Below are positions 45,336 to 56,360 of a stretch of 64,000 bases of DNA, piece by piece. Location of the stretch: positions 434,001-498,000 of the forward strand of contig JAHRHY010000019.1 in NCBI GenBank assembly GCA_019671135.1, written 5' to 3'. Source of the stretch: Linnemannia hyalina (Eukaryota > Mortierellomycota > Mortierellomycetes > Mortierellales > Mortierellaceae). A program made the translations under genes and the position numbers. Each line of letters opens with the position of its first letter. The stretch's first letter is position 1. The notes beneath the pieces were generated by a model. The model was not told the DNA's origin. It searched no databases and worked only from the letters and a program-made list of their open reading frames with translations.

Positions 45336-45354
45336 TGTGTGTGTGTGTGTGTGT
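45303..45354. repeat. (GA)n(GT)n compound microsatellite
   Basis: About 15 GA units followed directly by about 11 GT units. On the minus strand it reads CA then TC repeats. Confidence 0.95.
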
Positions 45355-47039
45355 GCTGTAGTATGGGTAGGGAGAGGAGTGGAGGAGTTGTTGGTGTAAG
45401 GAGAGCGTGTGTTGTTCGTCATTACCGTGCGAGAGGAGTGGCGCGAGGCTGGGCGAGGAAAGGAGGTAGAAAGGGACAGAGAGAGTTCCGTGGAAGGTAG
45501 ATCTACAGGGTCGTACAACAGTGAAAGGAAAAGGGAAAAGTACAGCGAGAGAAAGCAAACAGCGATAAAAATACAGGGCGTGAAAGGACTTTTTTTTTGT
45601 TCGTTAACGAAGGAAGGAGGAATGAAGAAAAGAAACGAGAGAAGACAATGGGTGCGCTTTTATTCTTGCATGGGTAATTGGGTAACAAAGAGACACAAGC
45701 ACCTACAGGGAACTGGGTGTGGATAGGCAGGCATTGTGACATTGGCCTGAAACGAGTAATCCAACAATAGTCGCAAGAGGCGTGAGCGAATAGTAGAAAG
45801 AGTGGAGGGGGGTTCAAGAGAACAGCTGCATCCTTTATCATTGCAGCTCCTGTTGGGTCCGAAGAAGCCGATTTTGCTTTGTCGTCGTTTTGCTCAACAT
45901 CGTCCATTGAGCCATTGAGTTACAAGAAAAAAGGGAAGCATATACCCCACCCCATCCTCGGATCTGGTTTCCAGCTCAGCTCCCTTCCAGATTAGATACG
46001 AAATAAAATAACACATTAAAGCAGGCACCAAACTGCCATCGCGCATTCACATTTCACTCTTTCTTGCACCACGGAGCACGATGGCGCGTTGGGGTACAGA
46101 CATAACATGAAATTAGTTCTCGTTTGCAATGACAGGAGAGAGAAGCATATAATGAGCATTTGCAAAACAGAGACATTAGAGAAAACAAGGAAGGGGAACC
46201 TTTCATTCCTTTAGCACGAAAGTCAAGAATACCAAAAACGACACTAGGTAAGAGAAACACGCATAAAAAAACTGACTAGTGCCATCCGTCCCCGGCTGGG
46301 ACACGGACACGGATCACGGATGGATGGGCCATGCCATGCAAGTCATTATTCTCTAATTCTCTCTCAAAAAAAATCTTTTTTCGTACAGCTGGACATCGGT
46401 TCTCAGCAACGACAAAAGAAAAACACGGAGGTCTGATGAAGATCCTGGTACCCAAATTATTGAACAGTAGCAAAACGCGTACACAAATGATGAAAAGAGG
46501 CTGTGAGGGAAAAGGAGAGGATGAATGGAAGGGGAGCGGAGGGAGAGAGGGAGGGGGGCGGGGGAAGCATGGAGACAAAACATGCAATGCATAAGATTGA
46601 GCCAAGGCAAAATAATGGGTTTGCAATGTAAAGAAATATTGGTGAGCGAACGTCCTTTTGGTCGTTTAATGAGAAAGAGAGAGGCGGACGAGGTTTGAGA
46701 AGTAAGCTAAGGGCGAAGTTGGCATGTCACGTAAGAGGGAAGGAGAGATGGAGAGGAAGAAGTTGGAGGAAGAGAAAAGGAAAAATGAAAAGGGATAAAC
46801 CGTTCCGGTACGGGTACCTACATGTACGAGTCCTGCCCCTTGCAACTGCTGGATGCTAATGATAGTAAGAAAGGCAGGTAGGCAGCTAGGAGATTTAATA
46901 AATTGCTGAAATAGGGAGAGAAATGAAAGGGAAAGGGAAGGCAAGGAAAGTGGGGGGCTGTAAAGCGTTGACTAAGAGTAATTAGGACGAGGCAAGGGAT
47001 TAGCAGTAGGGGAGAAGGATAGTCAAGAGGCATAGAAAG

Positions 47040-47046
47040 AGAGAGA

Positions 47047-47083
<37 letters not shown>

Positions 47084-47094
47084 AGAGAGAGAGA

Positions 47095-47140
<46 letters not shown>

Positions 47141-47150
47141 GAGAGTGAAA
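47040..47150. repeat. (GA)n microsatellite with GT interruption
   Basis: Imperfect GA repeat over about 110 bp, interrupted by 'taag' and a short GT run. Confidence 0.95.
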
Positions 47151-47479
47151 AGAAACTAGTCTCCATCAGTACCTTGTTCAACGATCGTCATTCGATCGGC
47201 AATTCGTGTCCGTTACTCGTTGTCTTTTGTTTGTAACGTGGTCATATTGGTGCGTACGCGTGAACGAGAGTCTGCAAGAATATATAACCTCCCCATCTTT
47301 AGCGCAACATTCCAACGAGAGCAGATTGGAACAATGTATAGAGGAGGTACATCCATCCCGGCTTTTGTTTTTGGGGACAATAGAAATAAAGAGAGAAAGA
47401 CGTGACATCAAAAAAACATTCCTCATTCCCCGGAGAGGGTGAATGTCGTAGCCTCAAGATTTCTTGTCGACTGACATTG

Positions 47480-47505
47480 TTTTTTTTTTTTTTTTTTTTT
47501 TTTTT
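47480..47505. repeat. 26-nt T homopolymer
   Basis: Uninterrupted T run in the gene-poor interval. Confidence 0.85.
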
Positions 47506-48135
47506 GTTTACTTTGCTTATGAGATATGAAAGGATAGCAAGAATGGAAAGTTAACGGATGGATTACTTAATGCAGGCCGGTACTCCCTGTCGTTATCACA
47601 CTCTGCTGTGCCTTTCGCTCATTTCCATACACTACTACACTACATATAGATCCGTTCGCGAGTGGGACAACATGCATTGACAGATAACGATTGTAAATAG
47701 AAAAGATAAAGCTACAAACCCTTCTTACTTGACACGTCTTCCTTTATCCTCTTCCTCCAAGGTTCTAAACAACACGATCTGAATTAAACTGACGGCATTG
47801 ACGCATTTTTCGTAACAAATATAATCGGCGTATCCGCGTCGCGCGTTAAACAAGCCTTTTGTTTCAAAATGATGCGAATGAGGTTTCTATAGTATCTAAT
47901 CCGCCTCATCTCACCGCGGAAGAGGTGTTTTCTTGACATATCGTCCATTCTTCGATGACTCCGACTCTGACTTTGATGGAGACAATTATTTCTTGCCTTT
48001 GCTCAAGGAAATAAGGTGAGAAACATTATGTCTCTTGATGAGAGTTGGCGTAAGGAGACCGCTGTATAGATCATTATCGCACCATCCAAACAACGCCGTG
48101 TCTCTACTCTACATGTGTTTGTTCAAAAAGTTGGT

Positions 48136-48141
48136 TTTATT
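48136..48141 (-). terminator. AATAAA polyadenylation signal of LCB3
   Basis: Minus-strand hexamer about 60 nt beyond the LCB3 stop codon. Confidence 0.5.
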
Positions 48142-48199
48142 ACAGGATTACGAGTATTAAGAGGAAGGGGTAGTAGTAGAAAAACAAAAAAAAATGTAA

Positions 48200-50904
48200 T
48201 TAGAAGCGGACGGGCTCGGCGGCAAGGCCCACGAGGCTGAAGAGAATAGGGATGCCATCGACGGCGAGGGCACCAATACCGGCATACACCACAAGCTTCG
48301 ACACAATATCGACATCAAACCGACTCTTGCGAGGATGCATCCTCTCGACCCTCAACAATGCCTCTGCCTCATCCTCAAACCGACTACCCTCCTTACCATG
48401 CTGATGCTGGCAGGTGTCGTCTCCGCACTCGGTCGTACCATTGCTTAACACAGAGCTCTCCCGGTCGTGCTGGTACAGAGCCCTCTTTTCATCCTCACTG
48501 AACGATTCAAAGTGCTGACCGCCCTTGCGTGCCCTCAACCCGCTCTCCTGGTCCTGAGCCTGAGCTTGAGCAGCCTGCGAAAACTTTTCGTGCACATCCA
48601 TCGTCGACTGCAAGCCCACAATCTCGGCGCTTCCTGTCATACTGGGCAGATCGATGACCGAGGGGACTTTTCCAATGGGGTAGGTCGACAAGGTGTTGTA
48701 GCTACTGGCGGGGATGAAATGGGGTCGGTAAGGCAAGCTGAAGAGCTTGTAGATGGGTGGCAGGAGGACGTAGAGAGCCTTCTTGGCTGCCAATCTCCAG
48801 ACAAACAATGTTCCGACACCAAAGACCAATCGAAGAACACTCTTGACGAATCCGAGATCGGTGCTGTAGGGGATCGTGGCAGGGACAGGGATGTTGGACG
48901 AGTACGAGGTCGAGGCAAAGTGGATGCTGGCGGGGATCAAGCCCATGAGAACAGCGATAAACGCCACGCAGTCGTCAAAGCACGGGCAGTTGTCGACTGG
49001 GTCAGGGATAATCGAGACCAAAAAGATTCCAGCAGCGACCACAACGGGCGGGACCCACCAGACAGGGCTGACCATGTAGTACTCGATCGTGTGTCTGAAT
49101 GACCACTGCGTTGCCCAAATACCGAGTCCGATCAAGGTGCCTCCGATGCAGTCGGTAATAGAGTGCATTCCGCAGTAGAGACGTCCATAAATAATGGAGA
49201 CTGCATAGACGATCAATCCAAAGATGGAGAGTTCGCGGGTATAAGGGCTCCAAGAGGCGGGGTCGGTGGTGAGGAGATGGCAGTAGAGGAAGAGGGCGAC
49301 AGAGATGGCGTTGGTCGAGTGTGAGCTAGGGAATCCGTATTCGAGACAGGTCGATTTTGAGCGAGAGAGGCGAACAATTGGTGGCGACAATGGGCGGGGC
49401 AAGCACAAGAAGTCCTATGTGTTTTGGAGCAATGGAGTTCCTTTTGTCAGTTTACAGTATTCATTGCTGTCTTTCCTCGTGAATGGTATGAACAAGAACA
49501 AGAAGTCAAATGAAGAGAGTTTATCTCTCTCTCCGCTTCTTCCTCCCCTCTCGTCCTCTTTGCCCCTGGCACTGATCCAGTCTCTCTTTTTCACTCCCCT
49601 GTCCTTTTCCTACGGTTAGAATTTTCTTCTTCAAAAAATGACACCGTCCACGTCTCTTCCTGGGGCATAAACATAAACAACTCAATGAACAACAACAGCA
49701 AGAGCGGGCCCAAGAACGACGCTAAACCGAGCAGTGGTGGTGGTAATGAGAAGGACATAAAGGACAGCCCACGCCAAGAACAACAGCAATAAAGATGAAC
49801 GTCGGCCTTCACTTTTCCAAGAGATAGGCTGTATCGAACTGCCTTTCTTCCATGTCTTTCTTTCAATTGCTCATCCTCCATGACTGCGCTGACTGGACTG
49901 ACAGACTGAAAAAGTAAAAAAGCGGAAAAGAGCTCACAACAACAGGCACGCACACAAACAAATAGATCTGACCTATGTTGTTTGGTCATCCTTTTGTTTG
50001 TGTTTGTGTTTTGCCTGGTCCGTTCCCGCTCCCGTTCCACTCTTTGTCCCCCTCTCACCGTCACACCTGCACCTAGTTCCCCGTTCAATGCTGCTATCCG
50101 TGAAGTGACATGTGCCATCCCAGACGCCGGTTTATCTGTTGTTCAATTCAAGCCCTATCCCTGTGATCCATTGCCCGTCGTTGTACTATTATGGATGTAT
50201 TACCTTGAAGAATCCAGCCCAGTAGACGCCCATCGCAGCAATAAGTGTGAAACTAACCGGTACAATAGATCAAAACCCATCATTATCAACAGGTAAGTAA
50301 CTAGCTTCTGCTTTGAACACACAGACACAGAGAGCGCCTTCATTTTCTCAGTTGTATGGTAAAGAACATACCCGCGGGCGATCTCTGAGAAACCGAACCA
50401 GAAGAGAACAGGAAGGGCAATCATGAAGAAGGTATGGTTGCCTGAGAAGGCCGTTGTCGTAAAGTAGACATCCAGGATTGGGTGACGAACTTTGAGCTGG
50501 TTAAATCCCGTTCCGGTAAGAGAGAAATAGACAGAGGAGAGAGAGAGAGAGATAAAAATAAACAGGTCAGAGGGAGGAGAGATTGGTTCCGGAGATAAAA
50601 AACCAAACAAAAAACAACGCATAAGAAAAACCCAGGAAAGCGAGAGTGTCCAGTTCATACAAATAGATTCCTCCACTCAGCGCACGACAGCAATGAAGGA
50701 AAAAGGCTGAATTACCTGCATGGAATGGAGAATGGGAGTTTCAGCACGGATGTAAGGGAGGAGGAAGCGACGGAGGGAGGCACGGAGAGGAGAGAGTTGA
50801 GAGTCGTAGTAGGCCTCTGGTGCGATTCCTGCAGGGATCTCGATATCATATTCCTCGTCGTCGCGCGGTTGTTGTTGGCTCTGGTTCTTTTCGTCCGCCG
50901 TCAT
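48200..50904 (-). CDS. LCB3: Sphingoid long-chain-base 1-phosphate phosphatase
   Basis: Dephosphorylates dihydrosphingosine/phytosphingosine 1-phosphate in the ER, returning the base to ceramide synthesis. Exons (minus): 50904-50716, 50496-50372, 50252-50204, 49414-48200; 525 residues. PAP2 superfamily motifs are complete: KDFLCLPRP fits KX6RP (Lys121, Arg128, Pro129, across the exon 3/4 junction); GFPSSHSTNAIS is the PSxH block; YGRLYCGMHSITD supplies R-x5-H-x3-D. Several hydrophobic segments surround the motifs, as in the LCB3/SGPP group, and the KSTCLEYGFPSSHS context is specific to this subgroup. The last intron is long (789 nt) for this window. The C-terminal part has a soluble acidic stretch before a final membrane segment (KLVVYAGIGALAVDGIPILF). 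Confidence 0.93.
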
Positions 50905-51767
50905 ATTGTGTGTGTGTTTGTCACTTTGGAACTAAATGCAATGAATGAGAAGTGGAAGAGTGGAGGAGTGAAAGGGGAGGAAGGAATGAGAGAGAGGGAG
51001 GGTATGAGTGGAGAGAGAAGTAAAAAGAAAAACGAAGGTGAGGAAGGGAGGAGGATAAAAAAAAGTAGTAAGACGAAAAGTGAAGAAACAGAAGAGGGGA
51101 ATTTGAACTTGCACAGTTGAAGAAATACACCCACTCTCTCTGTCGCATGGCAGTCGGTCTCTCTCTCTCTCTCTCTCCCTCCCTCGCTGCTTGAACGTTT
51201 GGCCGGAAGAGGAGATGGAGATGAGAGCAAAGAGACAGGCGTCATCGGCACACAAACCCCGCACCCGCCATGGCAACTCTAGCCCAAAAAGAGAAATCAC
51301 AGACACACCCACCCTGTTCACACTTTACACAAAAAAAACTTGTTTGTTTTCAGGTTTGTAGGTTTGCATCGGAAGAAAATATGAGTAAGCAAGGGGGCTT
51401 GCAAACCAGATGAACATTTGCTTTCTAATAGGAGACGTAAGAGACACTGCTCCCCTTCCCTGCAATGGAGAGGTAGTGATGTTTACTGCACTCACAGGTC
51501 TCTTATTGTGTTCATGCAGTCGAGACCTAGAGAGTAGAGAGGCGAGTCAATTCCCTTTGTACTCACATTCCAGACATCCCCTGCTCAATGCAAAGTGGAT
51601 TAAGAAGAAAATAACCGCTATTGTTTAACTTTTTTTATTTTCTTTGTTTTTGTTTTGAAGTGTTCCTGCAACACCCTCAATTCGCCACATCTACCGAAAG
51701 CGTTGTCAACCGAGGCTTCACGTTATTTACGCTCTAGGTGTCGCAGCAAAGGAAAAGGGAGCGTCCT
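50905..51767. other. LCB3 promoter and ARA2 3' flank
   Basis: 863 bp. The LCB3-proximal part is strongly pyrimidine-rich on the sense strand, with a CT microsatellite at 51154-51178. Nothing coding recognised. Confidence 0.5.
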
Positions 51768-53315
51768 TTAGCAGTCGTCGATAGGAGGAGAGGCCCACTC
51801 CATCTTGGCAAACTCCTCCAGTCGCCGCTTCACAGAATCCTCCACCTTCTCCTGCTCCTCATCACTCTTCCCTTGACTCGCCATAACCTGCTCCCACCAA
51901 GCAAAATTCTGGTCAACCTCCTCCGCATTCGACATGCCCAACACAAGTCCCTCACACCCCTGCCACTTCATCGCAAACTTGATCGCAACCTCAGCCAGAT
52001 CCTTCCCTTGACTGTGTTTATCCACAATCGAGATACAATCCTGAACAGCAGCCTGGAGGCGTTGTGGGGCAGGGTGCCAGTCCGGGCAGGCTGTGTGGGA
52101 TCGAAGGAGTCCCATGGAGAGAGGGGATGCATTCCAGATGGTTTGGATGCCGAGATCCCTGAAGTGAACGACGTAGTCCTGAAGGAGGGTGTTGTGGAGG
52201 TTGTAGTGGCAATATGTGAGGAGGATGTCGAGTTTTTGGTTCAGTCGCTCGTGGAGGACTGGGATTAATGCCAGCAGGTATGGGAGTGGGTATCCTATTT
52301 GGTTGAAGATTGAGGAACATGAGCAATTAGTATAAGAAAGACATGAATAAAACGTGGGAGTGAGTTCAGATCGAACTCTCTTCCTCGATCTGCGCATTAA
52401 AGAAGCGAAAGCGCACAAACTGTCTCGCAGAAATGAGCATAGTGAAGAGAATTCTTACCACTGATACCGACATATTTGATCTTGCCCTCTGCCTATTATT
52501 CGTCGAGAGAAAGAAGAGGAATCCGTTCAGTAAAATGACTGTGGAAGGACCGGCAAAATCGGGTAGAGTGAGGGGGTAAGGGAGCATTGTCTGGAATAAC
52601 AGGGAGTGGCAGACGAGAGAAGAAAAGCAGACGAAGGGTCCCCATTTTCTATCGCATACCGCACCCGCACTAACCCGAGCAATTGGGCGTTTGAAAAGGG
52701 GTTTATCTGATGCAATATTCTGCATCCATTCCAACGTGGCAAAAAGGATCCCGCACGACAAACAACACACAAGAAAAAAAAAACGGTGGGGGGATGTAAA
52801 CCAAGGGTACATACCTTCAATCGAAACAACTCCCCAACGGCTTCAACAGCCTTGTCCATCGAGACAAACTCGACATCATGGGCATAGACAATATCCAGGT
52901 AATCCGTATGCATCCTCCTCATCGACTCCTCCACCGACTCCCTCACCCTCTCCTTCGAGTAATCAAACTCGATCTTCTTGGGACCATACCTTCCAACCTT
53001 TGTCGAAAGATAATAAGTCTCACGAGGGTGCGTGGAGGCAATCGAGGCGAGCGCTTTTCCAAGGACATGTTCCGAGTTACCGTAGTAAGGAGAAGTATCG
53101 AAGGTGTTGATGCCCAGGTCGATGGCTCGACGACAGGCCTCGGCGGGCCAATGGGCTTTGATGGGGTTGTAAAGTTGGGCGAAACAGGATGTGCCGTAGA
53201 TGATCGGTGATGCTCCCAAACGATCCTGTGGGACTGCGCTAGGGCGTGGGGATGGTGTAGGGGTGGAGGAGGATGTGTCGGATTGGAGAGGGATCTGTGG
53301 GACTGGCGTTGGCAT
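51768..53315 (-). CDS. ARA2: Aldo-keto reductase, D-arabinose/L-galactose dehydrogenase type
   Basis: Probable NAD-dependent D-arabinose 1-dehydrogenase, the cytosolic step that feeds D-erythroascorbate synthesis in fungi. Exons (minus): 53315-52815, 52492-52459, 52294-51768; 353 residues. The catalytic tetrad is visible: Asp73 (INTFDTSPYYGNSE), a Tyr in SPYYG (Tyr78 by pattern), Lys106 (YYLSTKVG) and His146 (DIVYAHDVE). The 34-nt middle exon supplies AEGKIKYVGIS and joins GYPLPYL, the AKR 'GIS-GYP' block. The ARA2/galactose dehydrogenase group is suggested by GTSCFAQLYNP near the start, the wording of the YYGNSE and DIVYAHDVEF segments, and the C-terminal NA-PLSMGLL block. Exact substrate is inferred from the subgroup. 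Confidence 0.88.
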
Positions 53316-54308
53316 TTTGTATTAGTGGTTGGTGTAGTTGTTGATGAGTAGAAGTGTGAAAAGAAAAATGGAGGTAAAGTCGGGTATGCAAAGGTTGGAA
53401 GAGTGGAGAAGAGGAGAAAGAAAGAAAGAAAGAGAGAAAGAAAGAAAAGAAGTCGCACCTGTGTTTTTTTTTGTGGACAATTTAGTACAAGAAGCACGAC
53501 GGGGCCTGAAAAAGCTTTTTAGTGTCTCGTCCTCTCTTTGAATCGACATATTTTGGATCTTCGATTCGATTGGATGTGATTGGTAACGCCGGTCATTGTG
53601 AAGGGGATTAAGGGACAAAACGGCAGGGTATATGGTGCTGTAGAAGGACAAACTTCTTGTACAAGAAAAAGAGGGTTGCGAAGGATGATGGATGTCGAGC
53701 AAACAAACAAAAGTGGTACCACAGTGCACTTCTTTTCTTCAAGGTTAAAAGATGAAAGAAAGATCTACAACACCAGCAAACAGCAAAGAAAAGGACGGGG
53801 GTCTGTTAGATCGGGCAATCAACTATTCAATTCCCTTTGTTTTTTCTTATGTCCACCATTTCATGCATGCTATTCACCTGGAGGATGTGGATGTTTGTCG
53901 GTAAACACCTTGAGGTTCACCCTTTTGTTGTGTCTCACAGATGGTTAAAGTGGACACACAGTTCACCCGGAGGGCCTCCATGTTTATTTGGTTTTTTGCG
54001 AACCCCCTTTCCGTTACCAACTGCCCTGACTACCAAAACTGTACCCCAAATCCTATCCTCGTTTAAAACAATTGATCAACTGCCAGCCTGGCTGCCCAAC
54101 TCACAGTCACACACATTCAGACCGAGACATGCCAATGCTGCTGCTATCTTGTACCTGAAACTCTTCCAGTTTGAGAGTGCTTTGTGTCACCGGTACTCGT
54201 GGAAAACTACCAGTTGGCGTTGGGCTGGGGACGCTGTTTACCTTTTTCATTTTTTTTCCTCCCCTTCCAAACTCCTCCCTCATCTTCATTGCAAAACGTC
54301 AGATCAAG
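53316..54308. other. Divergent promoter region ARA2 / amine oxidase
   Basis: 993 bp between divergent start codons; contains an AAAG-rich patch (53405-53450). No TATA box or specific site was recognised with confidence. Confidence 0.45.
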
Positions 54309-56166
54309 ATGACGATCCCATCAACATCAACACAACGAGTGATCATCATCGGCGGAGGAATATCGGGTCTAGCCGCTGGTAAGTGGGGAAAGACATGCAG
54401 GGACCCCTAATTGGGACTAGCACGGGTTCAGGGCGTTAAGCACACAAGGGTCGTGACCAAACTCTTTATTTGTTATATTTTTTTTTTTTGGACTTGCCAT
54501 AGCAAGGGAGCTGTCAAAGGACCCCAACACCCATGTAACCCTACTTGAAGCACGCAACCGTCTTGGAGGCCGCATCGTCACCCACCGCAACCTCATCTCC
54601 AAGGACCTTGAACTCTCTGGTCAGGTCCCCGCTGGATCCTCGGACCTCGTATATGACTTTGGGGCATCTTGGATCCATGGAGTCGACCCTGTCAACCCTC
54701 TTTATGAAATCGCCCAGACAGGACAGATGGAGTACGTCCACACCGACAGCGACATCATGTTCAAGCAGCCAGGATCCATTCCCATGCCTGGAGAAGAGAG
54801 CGATCGCTTGTGGCAGGTCGTTTGGGATATCCTCGACAAGGCTCAGGAGTATTCTGCGGAGAATCGGGATGAGATCCCGGAGGACAAGTCGTTCAAGGAA
54901 TGGCTCACCGAATATCTGGAAAAGGAGGTGCAAAGTACGGATCCGGAGGGCGAGAACTATTTGGAGGAGGAGGTGAGGAAATGGGTTCCTGGGCTGTCGA
55001 TGTATTGGGCAGATGAGAATGCGATCCCGGTCGAGAGGGTGTCTATGAAGTGGATGGATGCCGAGGATATCTTTCCGGGAGACCACAGCCTGGTGATCAA
55101 TGGGTTTGATCGAGTCGTCAAGGTTGTCTCTGCAGGCTTGAAGAGCAATGTCCGGGTTCTGTTGGAGCATGTCGTCGAGAAGATCGAGTACGACGGTGAG
55201 TTTTTTTTCTCTTTTCCGCTCTCGTCAACTATAGGGTCATCCCTTTGCGGGACCATGTAGATACTGAACCTAAATCTACATGTTTTAATTACTGTAGAGA
55301 CGGAGGTGAGAGTGTCGACATCGCAGGGTCTCTTCACGGCCGACAAAGTCCTCTGCACCCTCCCTCTCGGAGTTCTCAAAGCCCAACACACCACTCTCTT
55401 CCACCCCCAACTCCCCACCCCGAAACAACTAGCAATTGAACGTCTGGGCTTCGGAACCATGTACAAGATCCTCCTCTTCTTCCCAAAATGCTTCTGGCCC
55501 CTCAACAAACATTTCATCAACTTCCTCCCTTCCGCCCTTACCGTTCCCTCCTCTGATCTCGTCGCCCACTTTAGCTTAAACGAGAAGCAGGTTGAGGCCC
55601 TGACGGTGTACATGCAAGACCTAGCCAACTACTCGTCTCTGATGCCCCAGTACAATATCCCGATCCTAGTTGGCTATGCGACGAACCGGGCTGCAGAGTT
55701 AATGGAGCGTCTGTCGGATGAGGAGGCGAGGATGGTGTATGTGTGCCAGATGGCTCATTATTTCCCCATTCTCCTCCAGCAGGATGAGAAAAACGAAGAG
55801 GGAGAGTTGGTAGGAAAGGCGCTGTGGCCTACGGTCTCACACATGTCCCGATGGAACCAAGACCCCTTTGCAAGGGGATCGTATACCAGCATCCCTGTTC
55901 ATGCGTCCCAGAAGGATCTGGAGGTCTTTGATATCCCTGTCGGTGCGCGGTCCTATGGCCCGCTTAATGGTGGGAACGATTGTGAGGATGAGAATGGACG
56001 AGATTTGAAGCAGAGATTGGTATCGGTGGATGATGCAGACTATGGTCGCATCTTTTTCGCGGGCGAACATACTTCGCCGAGTCGCTTCGCGTCTGTCCAT
56101 GGTGCGCTCTTGACTGGTCAACGCGAGGCTGCCAAAATCCTCGACCAGCGTCCTCTCCTTGGTTAG
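54309..56166 (+). CDS. FAD-dependent amine (polyamine) oxidase
   Basis: Flavin monoamine/polyamine oxidase that would oxidise spermine, spermidine or an N-acetyl derivative and release hydrogen peroxide. Exons 54309-54378, 54503-55195, 55298-56166; 543 residues. The dinucleotide-binding fold is at the N-terminus: VIIIGGGISGLAA (Gly15, Gly17, Gly20) followed by an acidic end of strand 2 and the ARNRLGGR motif. FGASWIHG corresponds to the segment contacting the flavin in amine oxidases. TADKVLCTLPLGVLK and the C-terminal IFFAGEHTSPSRFASVHGALLTGQREA complete the family pattern. No peroxisomal SKL-type tail, so cytosolic location is likely. It could alternatively be an LSD1-like enzyme, but it lacks a SWIRM domain. 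Substrate not determinable. Confidence 0.9.
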
Positions 56167-56360
56167 AATTGTGAATCATAAAAAGAGGATACCATATTGC
56201 TAAACATCACCATTGTGGATAGACAAGTAGACATATTTGAAAAGAGGGAAGAATGATAATGTATTACAGAACGACAAACTGGTATCGAAGAAGAAAAAAA
56301 GATGAAAACTACTGTACAAAAATACATAAACAAGACAAAGAAAAAAATACACCAAGAGGG

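Larger units (their letters stand above)
44271..48199. other. Gene-poor, GA/GT-rich interval
   Basis: 3.9 kb between the permease start and the 3' end of LCB3. It contains microsatellites at 45303-45354 and 47040-47150, a T26 tract at 47480, many short purine-rich stretches, and an exon-like acidic open segment near 47940-48015. The minus-strand frames near 44.5, 45.2 and 45.9 kb are low complexity. The permease-proximal 1-2 kb is probably its promoter or leader. No transposon signature recognised. Confidence 0.5.

Noticed and set aside
45142..45558. 138-codon minus-strand open frame
   Set aside because: It runs through the GA/GT microsatellite and encodes Ser/His/Leu repeats only.
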